Shown piece after piece: positions 36,246-44,593 of a stretch of DNA of 46,508 nucleotides. The position numbers were made by a program, and so were the translations under genes. The notes below the pieces were generated by a model. It had not been told where the DNA came from and ran no database searches. It saw only the letters and a program-made list of their open reading frames with translations. Every line of letters starts with the position of its first letter. The stretch's first letter is position 1. Origin of the DNA: Bacteroidota bacterium (GTDB taxonomy: Bacteria > Bacteroidota > Ignavibacteria > UBA10030 > UBA8401); NCBI GenBank assembly GCA_021796215.1, contig JAJYOK010000023.1:1-46508 (forward strand), given 5' to 3'.

Positions 36246-36278
36246 AGATGGATTCCGTCTTTGAGGCGGAATTCATCT
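36246..36278 (+). repeat. 33-nt hairpin repeat, copy 2
   Basis: Arms AGATGGATTCCGTCT and AGGCGGAATTCATCT pair over all 15 positions (two G-U) around a TTG loop, the same size and loop as copy 1 at 280-312. Two pairs differ from copy 1 by compensatory changes (C-G to U-A, A-U to G-C). It sits between the two ABC transporter genes. Confidence 0.8.
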
Positions 36279-36299
36279 CTAAAATGCAGAAGGTAGTTT

Positions 36300-38144
36300 G
36301 TGCAAGAAGAAGAGATTCTCGGTAAAGCGTACGACAATAAATTGATGAAGCGATTGCTTCATTACCTGCGTCCGTATAAGTGGTACGTGGGAACGGCGAT
36401 TTTGTTAAGCATCGTGGTTTCCGGCTTAGAAGCAGTGCGGCCGTACTTTACAAAGATTGCCGTTGATGTGAACATCAAACAGCATGACCCGCACGGATTG
36501 CTCATTACTGCCGTGCTTTTTTTGCTTGTACTCGTTGCGCGCGGCGTGACGCAGTATTTCAATGCTTACCTTACACAGTGGATCGGTCAACGGACGATTT
36601 TCGATCTGCGGATGGAAGTGTTTCGTCATCTGCAAAATCTTTCGCTTAGATTCTACGACAAAAATCCGATTGGGCGGTTAATTACGCGCGTGACGAACGA
36701 CATCGAAGTGCTGAACGATATGTTCTCGTCGGGCATTGTGATGGTGTTCAGCGATGTGTTCATGATTATCGGCATCATCTGGTTCATGTTCTCGATGAGC
36801 TGGGAGCTTGCGTTGATTTCTCTCAGCGTACTGCCGTTCTTGTTCTACGGAACATTTCTGTTCCGCAAGAAAGCCCGCGAAGCGTACCGTGACGTCCGCA
36901 TTCAAATTGCGCGCATCAATACCTTCATGCAGGAACACATAACGGGAATGATTGTAGACCAAATTTTTAATCGTGAACGTAAATCGTATGAGAAATTTGA
37001 CACGCTGAACGCCGCCCACCGTGATGCCAACATCCGCTCGATTTTTTATTATGCGGTGTTTTATCCCGTCGTTGATATTATTGGTGCTGTGGCTGTCGGT
37101 TTGATTATTTGGTATGCCGGCGGTAGCGCGTTGAATGAAACGATTACCATCGGCACTGTGATGGCGTTTCTTCAATTCAACGAAATGTTTTGGCGCCCGA
37201 TTCGCGATCTTTCTGAAAAATACAACATTATGCAAACAGCGATGGCATCGTCGGAGCGTATTTTCAAGCTGCTTGATGACCGCTCCATCGTTTTTGATGC
37301 AAAAAATGCCCTGCCACTGCCGACGGTGAAAGGTGCTATTGAATTTCGCAATGTCTGGTTTGCCTACAATCATGAAGATTGGGTGTTGAAGAATATTAAT
37401 TTTTCTATTAATCCGGGAGAAACTGTCGCGTTTGTCGGCCACACCGGCGCCGGTAAAACTTCTATCATCAGTTTGTTGAGCCGTTTTTATCAGATCCAAA
37501 AAGGAGAAATTCTTGTAGACGGCATTAATATCAACGACGTGAAGAAAAGCGATTTACGAAAACACATCGCCGTCGTGCTGCAGGATGTGTTTTTGTTTTC
37601 CGGGGATATTAAAGGTAATATCAATCTCGGCAACGATGCAATTTCGCTCGAGCGCGTAAAGGAAGCCGCACGGTTGGTCGGTGTAGAGCGGTTCATTGAA
37701 ACGCTGCCCAGGAAGTTCGATGAAGAAGTGAAAGAACGCGGCGCGACGCTGTCAGTCGGACAAAAACAACTGCTTTCATTTGCCCGCGCGCTTGCGTACG
37801 ATCCGCGTATTCTTGTTCTTGATGAAGCGACATCCAGTGTTGATACTGAAACTGAATTGCTTATTCAATCTGCCATCAAAAAACTTCTTGCCGGGCGGAC
37901 ATCAATTGTTGTCGCCCATCGCCTTTCTACCATCAAGAATGCGGACAAAATCATTGTCATGCATAAGGGGGAAATCCGCGAATCGGGCACACATCAGCAA
38001 CTGCTTGCACATGGCGGCATTTATTACAAGCTCTATCAGCTTCAATACAAAGAACAGGAAGTTGAAGATGGTGCTAAAAGCAACAGTGCCGCAGGCGATA
38101 TGGATACAGAGCGGGAGCTTGATAAAGAACAGGAATTAGATTAG
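36300..38144 (+). CDS. ABC exporter half-transporter, catalytic-site subunit
   Basis: GTG start with GAAGG 6 nt upstream. The 614-residue protein has an exporter membrane domain (about 20-330) and an ATPase domain: Walker A GHTGAGKTS near residue 380, Walker B ILVLDEATSSVD near 504 with the canonical catalytic Glu, and the H-loop VVAHRLST. Its signature motif reads LSVGQKQLLSFARA (near 484) instead of LSGGQ, as in the second subunit of heterodimeric exporters (TM288 has LSQGQ). The tail after about residue 585 is acidic (DTERELDKEQELD). Together with the preceding gene it should form one heterodimer with one active and one degenerate ATP site. Confidence 0.93.
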   Translation: MQEEEILGKAYDNKLMKRLLHYLRPYKWYVGTAILLSIVVSGLEAVRPYFTKIAVDVNIKQHDPHGLLITAVLFLLVLVARGVTQYFNAYLTQWIGQRTIFDLRMEVFRHLQNLSLRFYDKNPIGRLITRVTNDIEVLNDMFSSGIVMVFSDVFMIIGIIWFMFSMSWELALISLSVLPFLFYGTFLFRKKAREAYRDVRIQIARINTFMQEHITGMIVDQIFNRERKSYEKFDTLNAAHRDANIRSIFYYAVFYPVVDIIGAVAVGLIIWYAGGSALNETITIGTVMAFLQFNEMFWRPIRDLSEKYNIMQTAMASSERIFKLLDDRSIVFDAKNALPLPTVKGAIEFRNVWFAYNHEDWVLKNINFSINPGETVAFVGHTGAGKTSIISLLSRFYQIQKGEILVDGININDVKKSDLRKHIAVVLQDVFLFSGDIKGNINLGNDAISLERVKEAARLVGVERFIETLPRKFDEEVKERGATLSVGQKQLLSFARALAYDPRILVLDEATSSVDTETELLIQSAIKKLLAGRTSIVVAHRLSTIKNADKIIVMHKGEIRESGTHQQLLAHGGIYYKLYQLQYKEQEVEDGAKSNSAAGDMDTERELDKEQELD

Positions 38145-38209
38145 CTTTTTACGACAGCTAAGCTTGTTGTGCCTCAAACGGTGTTTAACGCTGTGTTTGT
38201 TCACTGACT

Positions 38210-39331
38210 ATGGCCGCAGTTCAAAAAAGTGTCGCGTTTGTGTGCTTCTCTTTTTCGTGGGGCGGACTTGAGCTCTCCACACTTCGTCTTTCAAAAGCAA
38301 TTCACGAAAAAGGTGTTCCGACGCTGCTTGTTGTTCCACCGTCATCGCCGCTCGAACAACGCGCCGTCGAAGAAAATTTGAACGTTGTTTCGCTTGCGCC
38401 GCGATGGAAGTATGGCGACTTTTCCGTTGCACTGCGTCTTGCCCGCACATTGAAAGAGAACGGCATTGATACCGTCATTCTCATGCGCTCGCAGGACATT
38501 CATCTTGCCTCTCTCGCAAAGAAGTTCTTCTCTGGTTTGAAGCTTGTTTTCTATCAGCAGATGGATTCGCGCCACAATAAGCGCGATCTTTTTCATACAT
38601 GGATTTATTCCAAGCTTTCATTGTGGATTTCTCTCACGCAAAGCATGAAGAAAAATGTGGTTGAGTGTACGCGCATGCCAAGCGAGAAAGTAAGAGTAAT
38701 TCTGCTCGGAACGGACATTCAACGGTTCAATCCTGAGAAGTATGATCAATGTGAAGAACGAAAAGTTTTTGCGCTGCCGCAGGATAAAAAAATTATCGGT
38801 ACAATTGGGCGGCTTGATCCGGGGAAAGGCCAGGAAGTTTTGCTGCGGGCGGTACCGGATGTTGTCAAACTTCATCCCGATGCTTTTTTTGTCATTGCAG
38901 GAGACGAGACTGCGGGAGAGCCGGGCTACAAAAAACAATTGATAGAATTGTGCCGTACACTAGCCATTGAGCAGTATGTAAGCTTTTTGTCTTTTACGAA
39001 AGATGTTCCCCAACTTCTCGCTTCATTTGATATTTTTGCACTTCCGTCGTTTTGCGAAACATTTGGCATTGTTGTGATAGAAGCGATGGCGATGAGAAAA
39101 GCGGTTGTCGCAACCAATGCCGGAGGTGTTCCGGAGATTATCACTGACGGCAAGACCGGATTGCTCGTTGAACCGCGCGACTCAAACGCATTTGCCCGCG
39201 CCATTCACCGCCTTCTTGACGATGAAACACTTCGCTCGACGCTCGCCAATTCTGCCTGTGAAGAAGCAGTTCAACGCTTCGATTTCGCATGTTGCGTTGA
39301 CCAGTTACTTGTCTCACTTTCCTTGATTTAA
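38210..39331 (+). CDS. Family GT4 glycosyltransferase
   Basis: The 373-residue protein has a GT-B fold. The N-terminal domain includes FSWGGLELSTLRLSKAI with the Gly-rich acceptor loop. The C-terminal nucleotide-sugar domain has GTIGRLDPGKGQEVLLRA, the E-x7-E motif CETFGIVVIEAMA, and ATNAGGVPEIITDGKTGLLV. It is a retaining glycosyltransferase probably acting on a lipid-linked or surface glycan. It follows the ABC exporter pair, separated by 65 nt, so it may make the exported product. A terminator lies after the gene. Confidence 0.9.
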   Translation: MAAVQKSVAFVCFSFSWGGLELSTLRLSKAIHEKGVPTLLVVPPSSPLEQRAVEENLNVVSLAPRWKYGDFSVALRLARTLKENGIDTVILMRSQDIHLASLAKKFFSGLKLVFYQQMDSRHNKRDLFHTWIYSKLSLWISLTQSMKKNVVECTRMPSEKVRVILLGTDIQRFNPEKYDQCEERKVFALPQDKKIIGTIGRLDPGKGQEVLLRAVPDVVKLHPDAFFVIAGDETAGEPGYKKQLIELCRTLAIEQYVSFLSFTKDVPQLLASFDIFALPSFCETFGIVVIEAMAMRKAVVATNAGGVPEIITDGKTGLLVEPRDSNAFARAIHRLLDDETLRSTLANSACEEAVQRFDFACCVDQLLVSLSLI

Positions 39332-39358
39332 ATCGTCCAGTTGTAGCAAAGATATTCG

Positions 39359-39380
39359 AAGCCTTCTGGGCTTAGTTTTT
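39359..39380 (+). terminator. Weak intrinsic terminator
   Basis: Short stem AAGCC/GGCTT (39359-39373), loop TTCTG, followed by AGTTTTT. It lies 28 nt after the glycosyltransferase stop. Confidence 0.5.
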
Positions 39381-39478
39381 CCCCATTGTTTCAGCCATTT
39401 TGTCAAGCAATGGCGTCCAAAAAAGCTGCATTTTGTGCGTAAATTCAAGCATTTGTTTACTTAAGGCGGACTTTTTTT

Positions 39479-39548
39479 CAGTTAACAGTTTACCATAATG
39501 ACCGGCAATTATTAATTGTTCATTGCTAATTGTTGATACTTAACTGAT
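39479..39548 (+). repeat. Heptanucleotide-period tract (nATTGTT)
   Basis: Ten 7-mers in one phase: CAGTTAA, CAGTTTA, CCATAAT, GACCGGC, AATTATT, AATTGTT, CATTGCT, AATTGTT, GATACTT, AACTGAT. They lie within the 263-nt spacer after the glycosyltransferase. Apart from the terminator, the rest of that spacer shows nothing clear. Confidence 0.65.
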
Positions 39549-39594
39549 TATGCTCTATATTGAAACCGTTTAGAATGCCAATTTCATCCATTCT

Positions 39595-40011
39595 ATGAAA
39601 ATTAGTCCAGAAATAACTCATCTTGTGGAAGAAGTTCAAGTGCTCTCGCATCAACGACTTCATAATACCGACGATTTAGCGGTGTTGCTTGAAATTGCAA
39701 AATCACGTCAACAGGAATTGCGTGACCTCAGTTTTCTATCCAAATTTCTCACCAAAACATTTGCTGTGATGACTCGCATCGGAAGAAATGGGGAAGGCTA
39801 CGAAAAATTGTCACGGGAATTTACTGAAAATCTTGAAAAGGCTACATCATTGCTACGCGGGATTATGAACCAAGCACCGGATGATGTGCGCCGCAGCTTC
39901 ACCTCGGAATATTTTTCAATGTCTCCCGATGCTTTGAATCGTTTGATGGATTTATTGAATGATCTGAGTTGGTACAAGAATTGGCAAATTGATCGCCGGA
40001 GCGCTTCATGA
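39595..40011 (+). CDS. Small predicted helical protein, unknown
   Basis: The 138-residue product is soluble and mostly helical (VEEVQVLSHQRLHNTDDLAVLLEIAKSRQQELRDLSFLSKFLTKTF). I recognise no family. It has no signal peptide. It overlaps the following small membrane-protein gene by ATGA, so the two are very likely translated together. The ATG at 39595 has no strong ribosome site. The N-terminal half looks like an amphipathic helical bundle that could bind another protein. Confidence 0.7.
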   Translation: MKISPEITHLVEEVQVLSHQRLHNTDDLAVLLEIAKSRQQELRDLSFLSKFLTKTFAVMTRIGRNGEGYEKLSREFTENLEKATSLLRGIMNQAPDDVRRSFTSEYFSMSPDALNRLMDLLNDLSWYKNWQIDRRSAS

Positions 40012-40226
40012 CGCAGGTCGCGAAGGAATCATTTGCAGATGTTTTATCTCGCCTACGTACATTATTGATCGTCACACTCGTTTTGTTTTTCAGTTTATTG
40101 TTCACCGATCCGCCATACTCGATTATCGGAGAAGTGATAAGCGCACTTATCGTTGTATCCTTGGCGATGGCAGTGATTCAGCTTCACCGGTACATTTCCG
40201 CAGTGAAAAACAACAGCGCCTCATAA
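40008..40226 (+). CDS. Two-helix small membrane protein, unknown
   Basis: The 72-residue protein has two hydrophobic helices at about 17-33 and 40-60, with short charged ends. ATG overlaps the upstream stop (ATGA). Its position between an unknown helical protein and gdhA suggests a small two-gene unit; no function can be assigned. Confidence 0.7.
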   Translation: MTQVAKESFADVLSRLRTLLIVTLVLFFSLLFTDPPYSIIGEVISALIVVSLAMAVIQLHRYISAVKNNSAS

Positions 40227-40252
40227 TCAGAAGTGATGAAAGGAGATTTTCG

Positions 40253-41659
40253 ATGGCACGTAAGTTGAAAACCACACCTCGGCGTGTGAAAAAAAAGAAA
40301 GCAGTGAAACAGGCGAAGCGGAAAGCGATTCGTGCTTCAAAGAGAGATTCCGCTGTAAAAAGAAAACATGCTTCGGCGCGATCGTCTTCCGCTCCTGCTT
40401 CGCTGCCGCGCGTATCGTCACGTCCGGTGAGTGCGTATGATGTTGTGCAGCACAATTTTGATCTCGCCGCAGGAAAACTTGAATTAAGCGAGGAACTGAA
40501 GCAGCTCATCAAAACTCCTGACCGCGAATTACGTGTTGAAGTTCCTATCCGAATGGATAATGGGAAACTGCAAACGTTCATCGGATATCGTGTGCAGCAT
40601 AATAATGCACGCGGACCCAACAAGGGCGGCATGCGGTATCATCCCGATGTTAATCTGGATGAAGTACGTGCACTAGCGTCGTTGATGACATGGAAAACAG
40701 CGGTCGCCGATATTCCTTTTGGCGGTGCGAAAGGCGGTATTGCGGTAGATCCGAAACAACTTTCGATGAATGAGCTCGAACGGCTTACGCGCACTTTCGC
40801 ATCGAAAATTGATTGCATCATCGGCCCTTCGGAAGATATTCCCGCTCCGGATGTCAACACGAATGCGCAGGTAATGTCATGGCTGATGGATCAGTACAGC
40901 CGCCGTCATGGCCACACGCCGGCAGTGGTAACAGGCAAACCGCTCGAGTTGGGCGGTTCGGAAGGACGTGAGGAAGCAACCGGCCGCGGCGTAGCATATA
41001 TTTTGCGCGAAGCAGCAAAAGCGTACGGTTATGATATGAAAAAGTTCGCCGTTGCAATCCAGGGCTTCGGCAACGTCGGCGGACATACAGTGCGCATTCT
41101 CAGCGCTGAATTCGGCGTGAAGGTTGTCGCGATCAGCGATGTGAAAGGCGGCGTATACAATCCGCGCGGCATCCGCTACGATGACGCCATTGAGCAGGAG
41201 AAAACGAACGGCTCAATCGCGGGATTGAAAGGCGCTGCGAAGATTTCTAACGAAGAATTACTGGAATTGAAATGCGACGTTCTTATTCCTGCTGCGTTAG
41301 GCAATCAATTGCGCAGAGACAATGCCGAGCGCGTGAAAGCGAAATTAATTGTCGAAGCGGCAAACGGGCCCACAACATTTGAAGCGGATGAGGTCTTTGC
41401 GGCAAGAAAAATTCCGGTTATTCCCGATATTCTTGCAAATGCCGGCGGTGTCACTGTGAGCTATTTCGAATGGGCGCAGAACTTGCAGCAATTCCGATGG
41501 GAATACAAGCGCGTTGTTGCCGAGCTGGAAAAAGTGATGACGGCGAGTTTTGCCGCAGTGATGGCGACCGCTGAAAAATATAAAGTTTCACCGCGCATTG
41601 GCGCATACATTTTGGCAATTGACCGCGTAGCACGCGCAACAAATTTGCGAGGCATTTAG
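40253..41659 (+). CDS. gdhA: Glu/Leu/Phe/Val dehydrogenase with basic N-terminal tail
   Basis: The start at 40253 is chosen for AAGGAG 8 nt upstream; the frame remains open further left but lacks support. The core matches glutamate dehydrogenase: VQHNNARGPNKGGMRYHP, TAVADIPFGGAKGGI with the catalytic Lys, SEDIPAPDVNT, the Rossmann loop IQGFGNVGG, and AANGPTT near the C-terminus. It interconverts glutamate and 2-oxoglutarate with NAD(P). Oddity: before the catalytic domain (from about residue 62) lies a tail with about 20 Lys/Arg among the first 43 residues (KTTPRRVKKKKAVKQAKRKA), rare in this family. An inverted repeat follows the gene. Confidence 0.93.
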   Translation: MARKLKTTPRRVKKKKAVKQAKRKAIRASKRDSAVKRKHASARSSSAPASLPRVSSRPVSAYDVVQHNFDLAAGKLELSEELKQLIKTPDRELRVEVPIRMDNGKLQTFIGYRVQHNNARGPNKGGMRYHPDVNLDEVRALASLMTWKTAVADIPFGGAKGGIAVDPKQLSMNELERLTRTFASKIDCIIGPSEDIPAPDVNTNAQVMSWLMDQYSRRHGHTPAVVTGKPLELGGSEGREEATGRGVAYILREAAKAYGYDMKKFAVAIQGFGNVGGHTVRILSAEFGVKVVAISDVKGGVYNPRGIRYDDAIEQEKTNGSIAGLKGAAKISNEELLELKCDVLIPAALGNQLRRDNAERVKAKLIVEAANGPTTFEADEVFAARKIPVIPDILANAGGVTVSYFEWAQNLQQFRWEYKRVVAELEKVMTASFAAVMATAEKYKVSPRIGAYILAIDRVARATNLRGI

Positions 41660-41666
41660 ATTGATA

Positions 41667-41701
41667 GCGAAGGACAGATGAAGAAGATGTCTGTCCTTCG
41701 C
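41667..41701 (+). terminator. Long hairpin after gdhA
   Basis: Perfect 12-bp stem GCGAAGGACAGA/TCTGTCCTTCGC with an 11-nt loop, starting 7 nt after the gdhA stop. No T-run follows, so termination would need a factor; it may instead be an mRNA-end stabiliser. Confidence 0.6.
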
Positions 41702-41790
41702 AATTATCGGGGGCGAGTGTGCTTTCGAAAATTAGAAGTTTTTCTCTTCATTAAACCACTATACTGCGTACTTATCATTCAAAGCTTGTT

Positions 41791-43032
41791 ATGAAACCAC
41801 TCTCAATTTTTTGTGCTCTTCTTTTTTCTGCATCAATTGTTTTTTCCCAAAATGTGCCCGTTGTGAAAACCGGAATTGATGTTCTCGTGGAAAATCATTT
41901 CAACATTCTTAAAGGAAAGCGAATCGGGCTTATCACAAATCCGACCGGTGTCACGGGCAAGCTTGAATCTACCGTGGATGTTCTTGCAAAGGCAAAGGAC
42001 GTGAAGCTCGTTGCACTGTTTGGTCCGGAACACGGCGTTCGCGGCGACGCAGAAGCCGGCGCAACAGTCGAGTCGTACGTAGATTCTGCAACAGGCTTGC
42101 CGGTTTATTCGCTTTACGGCAAAACTAAAAAACCAACTTCCGCAATGTTGAAAGATGTTGATGCACTGGTGTACGATATTCAGGATATCGGCTCCCGCTC
42201 GTATACGTTCATCAATACCATGGCGTACGGAATGGAAGCCGCCGCAGAAAATAATATTGAGTTTATCGTGCTTGATCGCCCCGACCCGCTGACCGGAAAT
42301 AAAATTGAAGGCAATGTGCTTGACACGGCGTTCAAATCATTTGTCGGCATGTTTCCGATTCCGTATGTATACGGCATGACGTGCGGCGAGCTTGCAACCA
42401 TGATCAATAACGAAGGCTGGCTCGAAGGCGGAAAGAAATGCAAACTGACCGTTGTAAAGATGCGCAGGTGGAAGCGTTCAATGTGGTGGGATGAAACCGG
42501 ATTGCCATGGGTGCCGACATCGCCGCATATTCCAAATTCTGAAACTGCTTTGTATTATGCAGCAACGGGAATTACAGGCGAACTTGACGCGGTGAATATC
42601 GGTGTCGGCTACACGATGCCGTTTCAGCTTTTCGGCACTCCGTGGATTGAACAAAATAAATTGGCTGACGTATTGAATGAAATGAATTTGCCCGGACTTC
42701 GCTTTCGTCCGATGACATACGTTCCATTTTACGGCGACATGAAAGGAAAGCAAGTGCACGGTGTTCAGATTTATTTTCTTGATCGCAATAAAGTAAATCT
42801 TGTTGCTACGCAGTTTTATATTCTCCAGGCGCTCTACCAATTGTATCCTGACAAAGATATTTTTACTTTATCAGGTCAGGGTCGGCTGACAATGTTTGAT
42901 AAAGTGATGGGCACAGATTCTGTCCGCCGCGATTTGATGAATCATGTTTCAGTGAAAAAAATTATTGCAGGATGGAAACACGGTGTCGAGAAATTTCTTG
43001 TGCTGCGAAAGAAATATTTGTTGTATGAATAA
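41791..43032 (+). CDS. NamZ-like exo-beta-N-acetylmuramidase (DUF1343)
   Basis: The 413-residue precursor has a signal peptide (VFS-QNVPV). The DUF1343 core is clear: LKGKRIGLITNPTGV, ALFGPEHGVRGDAEAGA, YDIQDIGSRSYTFINTM, IVLDRPDPLTG, PYVYGMTCGELA and WVPTSPHIPN. Characterised members (NamZ) release N-acetylmuramic acid from peptidoglycan fragments, so it probably takes part in cell-wall recycling in the periplasm. The start overlaps no other gene; the next gene begins 8 nt inside its end. Confidence 0.88.
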   Translation: MKPLSIFCALLFSASIVFSQNVPVVKTGIDVLVENHFNILKGKRIGLITNPTGVTGKLESTVDVLAKAKDVKLVALFGPEHGVRGDAEAGATVESYVDSATGLPVYSLYGKTKKPTSAMLKDVDALVYDIQDIGSRSYTFINTMAYGMEAAAENNIEFIVLDRPDPLTGNKIEGNVLDTAFKSFVGMFPIPYVYGMTCGELATMINNEGWLEGGKKCKLTVVKMRRWKRSMWWDETGLPWVPTSPHIPNSETALYYAATGITGELDAVNIGVGYTMPFQLFGTPWIEQNKLADVLNEMNLPGLRFRPMTYVPFYGDMKGKQVHGVQIYFLDRNKVNLVATQFYILQALYQLYPDKDIFTLSGQGRLTMFDKVMGTDSVRRDLMNHVSVKKIIAGWKHGVEKFLVLRKKYLLYE

Positions 43033-44026
43033 AGCTTTTATTTTTATTGCAATATGGGGTTTTTCGGTTCAGTGTGTCATTTCTCAGGACAATTCCTCTG
43101 GGGGAATGAGCGATTCACCATTTGCGGATTCAGTTCTTGTATTCATGCCGTTCACAGATCATTCTGGATTCGGCGGCAAGTGGAATATTTCTGAAGAAAT
43201 ACCCCGGTATCTTGCATTATACTGCAGAGAGAAATTTCGAGTTTCGACAGTTACACCGATAGCCGTCGAACAATTTGCAGAAGAAAAAGGCATTACAGCG
43301 TCAGGCAAAAATTCAGCCGGTGAACTGACTGAGTTTGCGGAACATTTTCATGCGCGTTATATCGTTACTGCTTCTATTGAAGGTTTTAGCGTGACGCGCT
43401 TTAATGTTGCCGAGCAAACGCTTGCCGGGTATGAAGCCTTTTCCGGGGAAGTAGACCTCCATTATATTATTCTTGATGTTCTCCAGCTTCCAACGCGCGA
43501 AAAAGATGCAATTGTCAGCGAAGGAGACGTTTCCGGCGTAACCAAAGATCGCGAGTTAGGAATAACGCTGTTGGGAAAACAAACGGACCGCACGTACCAA
43601 TTTTATACGCTCGATAATTTGTCGTTCGGCGGCGAAGCCTTTAATAAAACGGTCATCGGCGAGGCGATGGCAAAATGTGCGGAAAGTTTTTCGTCAAAAC
43701 TTGGCCAGGCTCTTCCGCGTTTAGATCCTGTCGGCATCGGACAAAGAGCGACTGAACGCATCTTGTCACCGGAGGATACTTCGTTTCATCTCAGCCGGCA
43801 AATTATTCATGGAGAAGTGATTGTGCTGGATGGTGACACAGCATTTCTTAATGTCGGCTCTGATGACGGTGTTGAAGTCGGCGACCGTATTCCGGTGATG
43901 CGTAACAATGATATTGTCGGCGAAGTGAAAGTCAGCGAAGTTCGTTCAGCACATTTATCGTTCGGAACAGTCGTAAAAGGAATTGTGAAAGCGCACGATG
44001 CGATTGTTGTTACGGTGCTGCGGTGA
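43025..44026 (+). CDS. Secreted protein with FlgT-C-like end
   Basis: The chosen ATG 43025 overlaps the end of the upstream gene by 8 nt and gives a signal peptide (MNKAFIFIAIWGFSVQ, cleavage near VIS-QDN). The 333-residue protein has an N-terminal CsgG/FlgT-like part (VLVFMPFTDHSGFGGKWNISEEIPRYLA; YIVTASIEGFSV) and ends with a beta domain, EVIVLDGDTAFLNVGSDDGVEVGDRIPVMR...GEVKV, like the FlgT C-terminal domain. There are no flagellar genes in the window, so it may belong to another envelope complex. Family resemblance is from pattern, not search. Confidence 0.7.
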   Translation: MNKAFIFIAIWGFSVQCVISQDNSSGGMSDSPFADSVLVFMPFTDHSGFGGKWNISEEIPRYLALYCREKFRVSTVTPIAVEQFAEEKGITASGKNSAGELTEFAEHFHARYIVTASIEGFSVTRFNVAEQTLAGYEAFSGEVDLHYIILDVLQLPTREKDAIVSEGDVSGVTKDRELGITLLGKQTDRTYQFYTLDNLSFGGEAFNKTVIGEAMAKCAESFSSKLGQALPRLDPVGIGQRATERILSPEDTSFHLSRQIIHGEVIVLDGDTAFLNVGSDDGVEVGDRIPVMRNNDIVGEVKVSEVRSAHLSFGTVVKGIVKAHDAIVVTVLR

Positions 44027-44074
44027 GTGAAATTCACCTTGCAACTCAGCGTAAAATAGGCTAATTTTTTCTCT

Positions 44075-44593
44075 ATGGAAAAACAAAGCACCCGGGTTTC
44101 ATTGTTGTTTCTTATTGCAGGCGCCATTGTGTGGTTAGGCGCCGTCAACATCCGTGCGATTATCGGCTACGAACTGCTTCAACCGCGTGCTCTGGAATTT
44201 CTTCCGAATCTTGACAAAGAATTTGAAAGAGAAATTTTCCATCTTATCAGTTACAGTTCGCTGCTGATCATCGGCGGGTACGCAGTAGCATTTTTGAGCG
44301 CAGTTGTTTTTATGGCCACGACATCGCTGAAAGTGAAAAAGCATGGCTGGTTGTTGATGAGCGCAATTTTATTCTTTATGTTTTCTCCAGTTGAATTTTA
44401 CACGCTCTATCTTGATGGAAGGATGGCGTTTCTTGAATTATTCACAAACCCGGATTTGATGGAGCTTCGGCAATTATTTGTTCATCGCGTTGGCGCGCTT
44501 GCAGGTGTGCCGCTGATTGCATTGCTTTGTTATTACACGATTATCGGCTTGGCGGTGTGGAAACCGTTGACGAAGGAAGTTGCAAACGTATGA
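44075..44593 (+). CDS. Four-helix membrane protein, unknown
   Basis: The 172-residue protein has about four hydrophobic segments (about residues 8-28, 60-82, 90-108 and 138-160). Between the first and second is a charged segment (EFLPNLDKEFEREIF). No family recognised. It starts 48 nt after the FlgT-C-like gene and overlaps the next gene by ATGA. Confidence 0.75.
   Translation: MEKQSTRVSLLFLIAGAIVWLGAVNIRAIIGYELLQPRALEFLPNLDKEFEREIFHLISYSSLLIIGGYAVAFLSAVVFMATTSLKVKKHGWLLMSAILFFMFSPVEFYTLYLDGRMAFLELFTNPDLMELRQLFVHRVGALAGVPLIALLCYYTIIGLAVWKPLTKEVANV

Noticed and set aside
36678-37499. 273-codon minus-strand frame opposite the second ABC transporter
   Set aside because: Antisense to a well-conserved membrane and ATPase region; His/Asn/Arg-rich composition is typical of a shadow frame.
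21757-39548. CRISPR array as an explanation of the repeated spacers
   Set aside because: The repeats are 7-nt degenerate units without unique spacers of constant size, and no cas gene is present.
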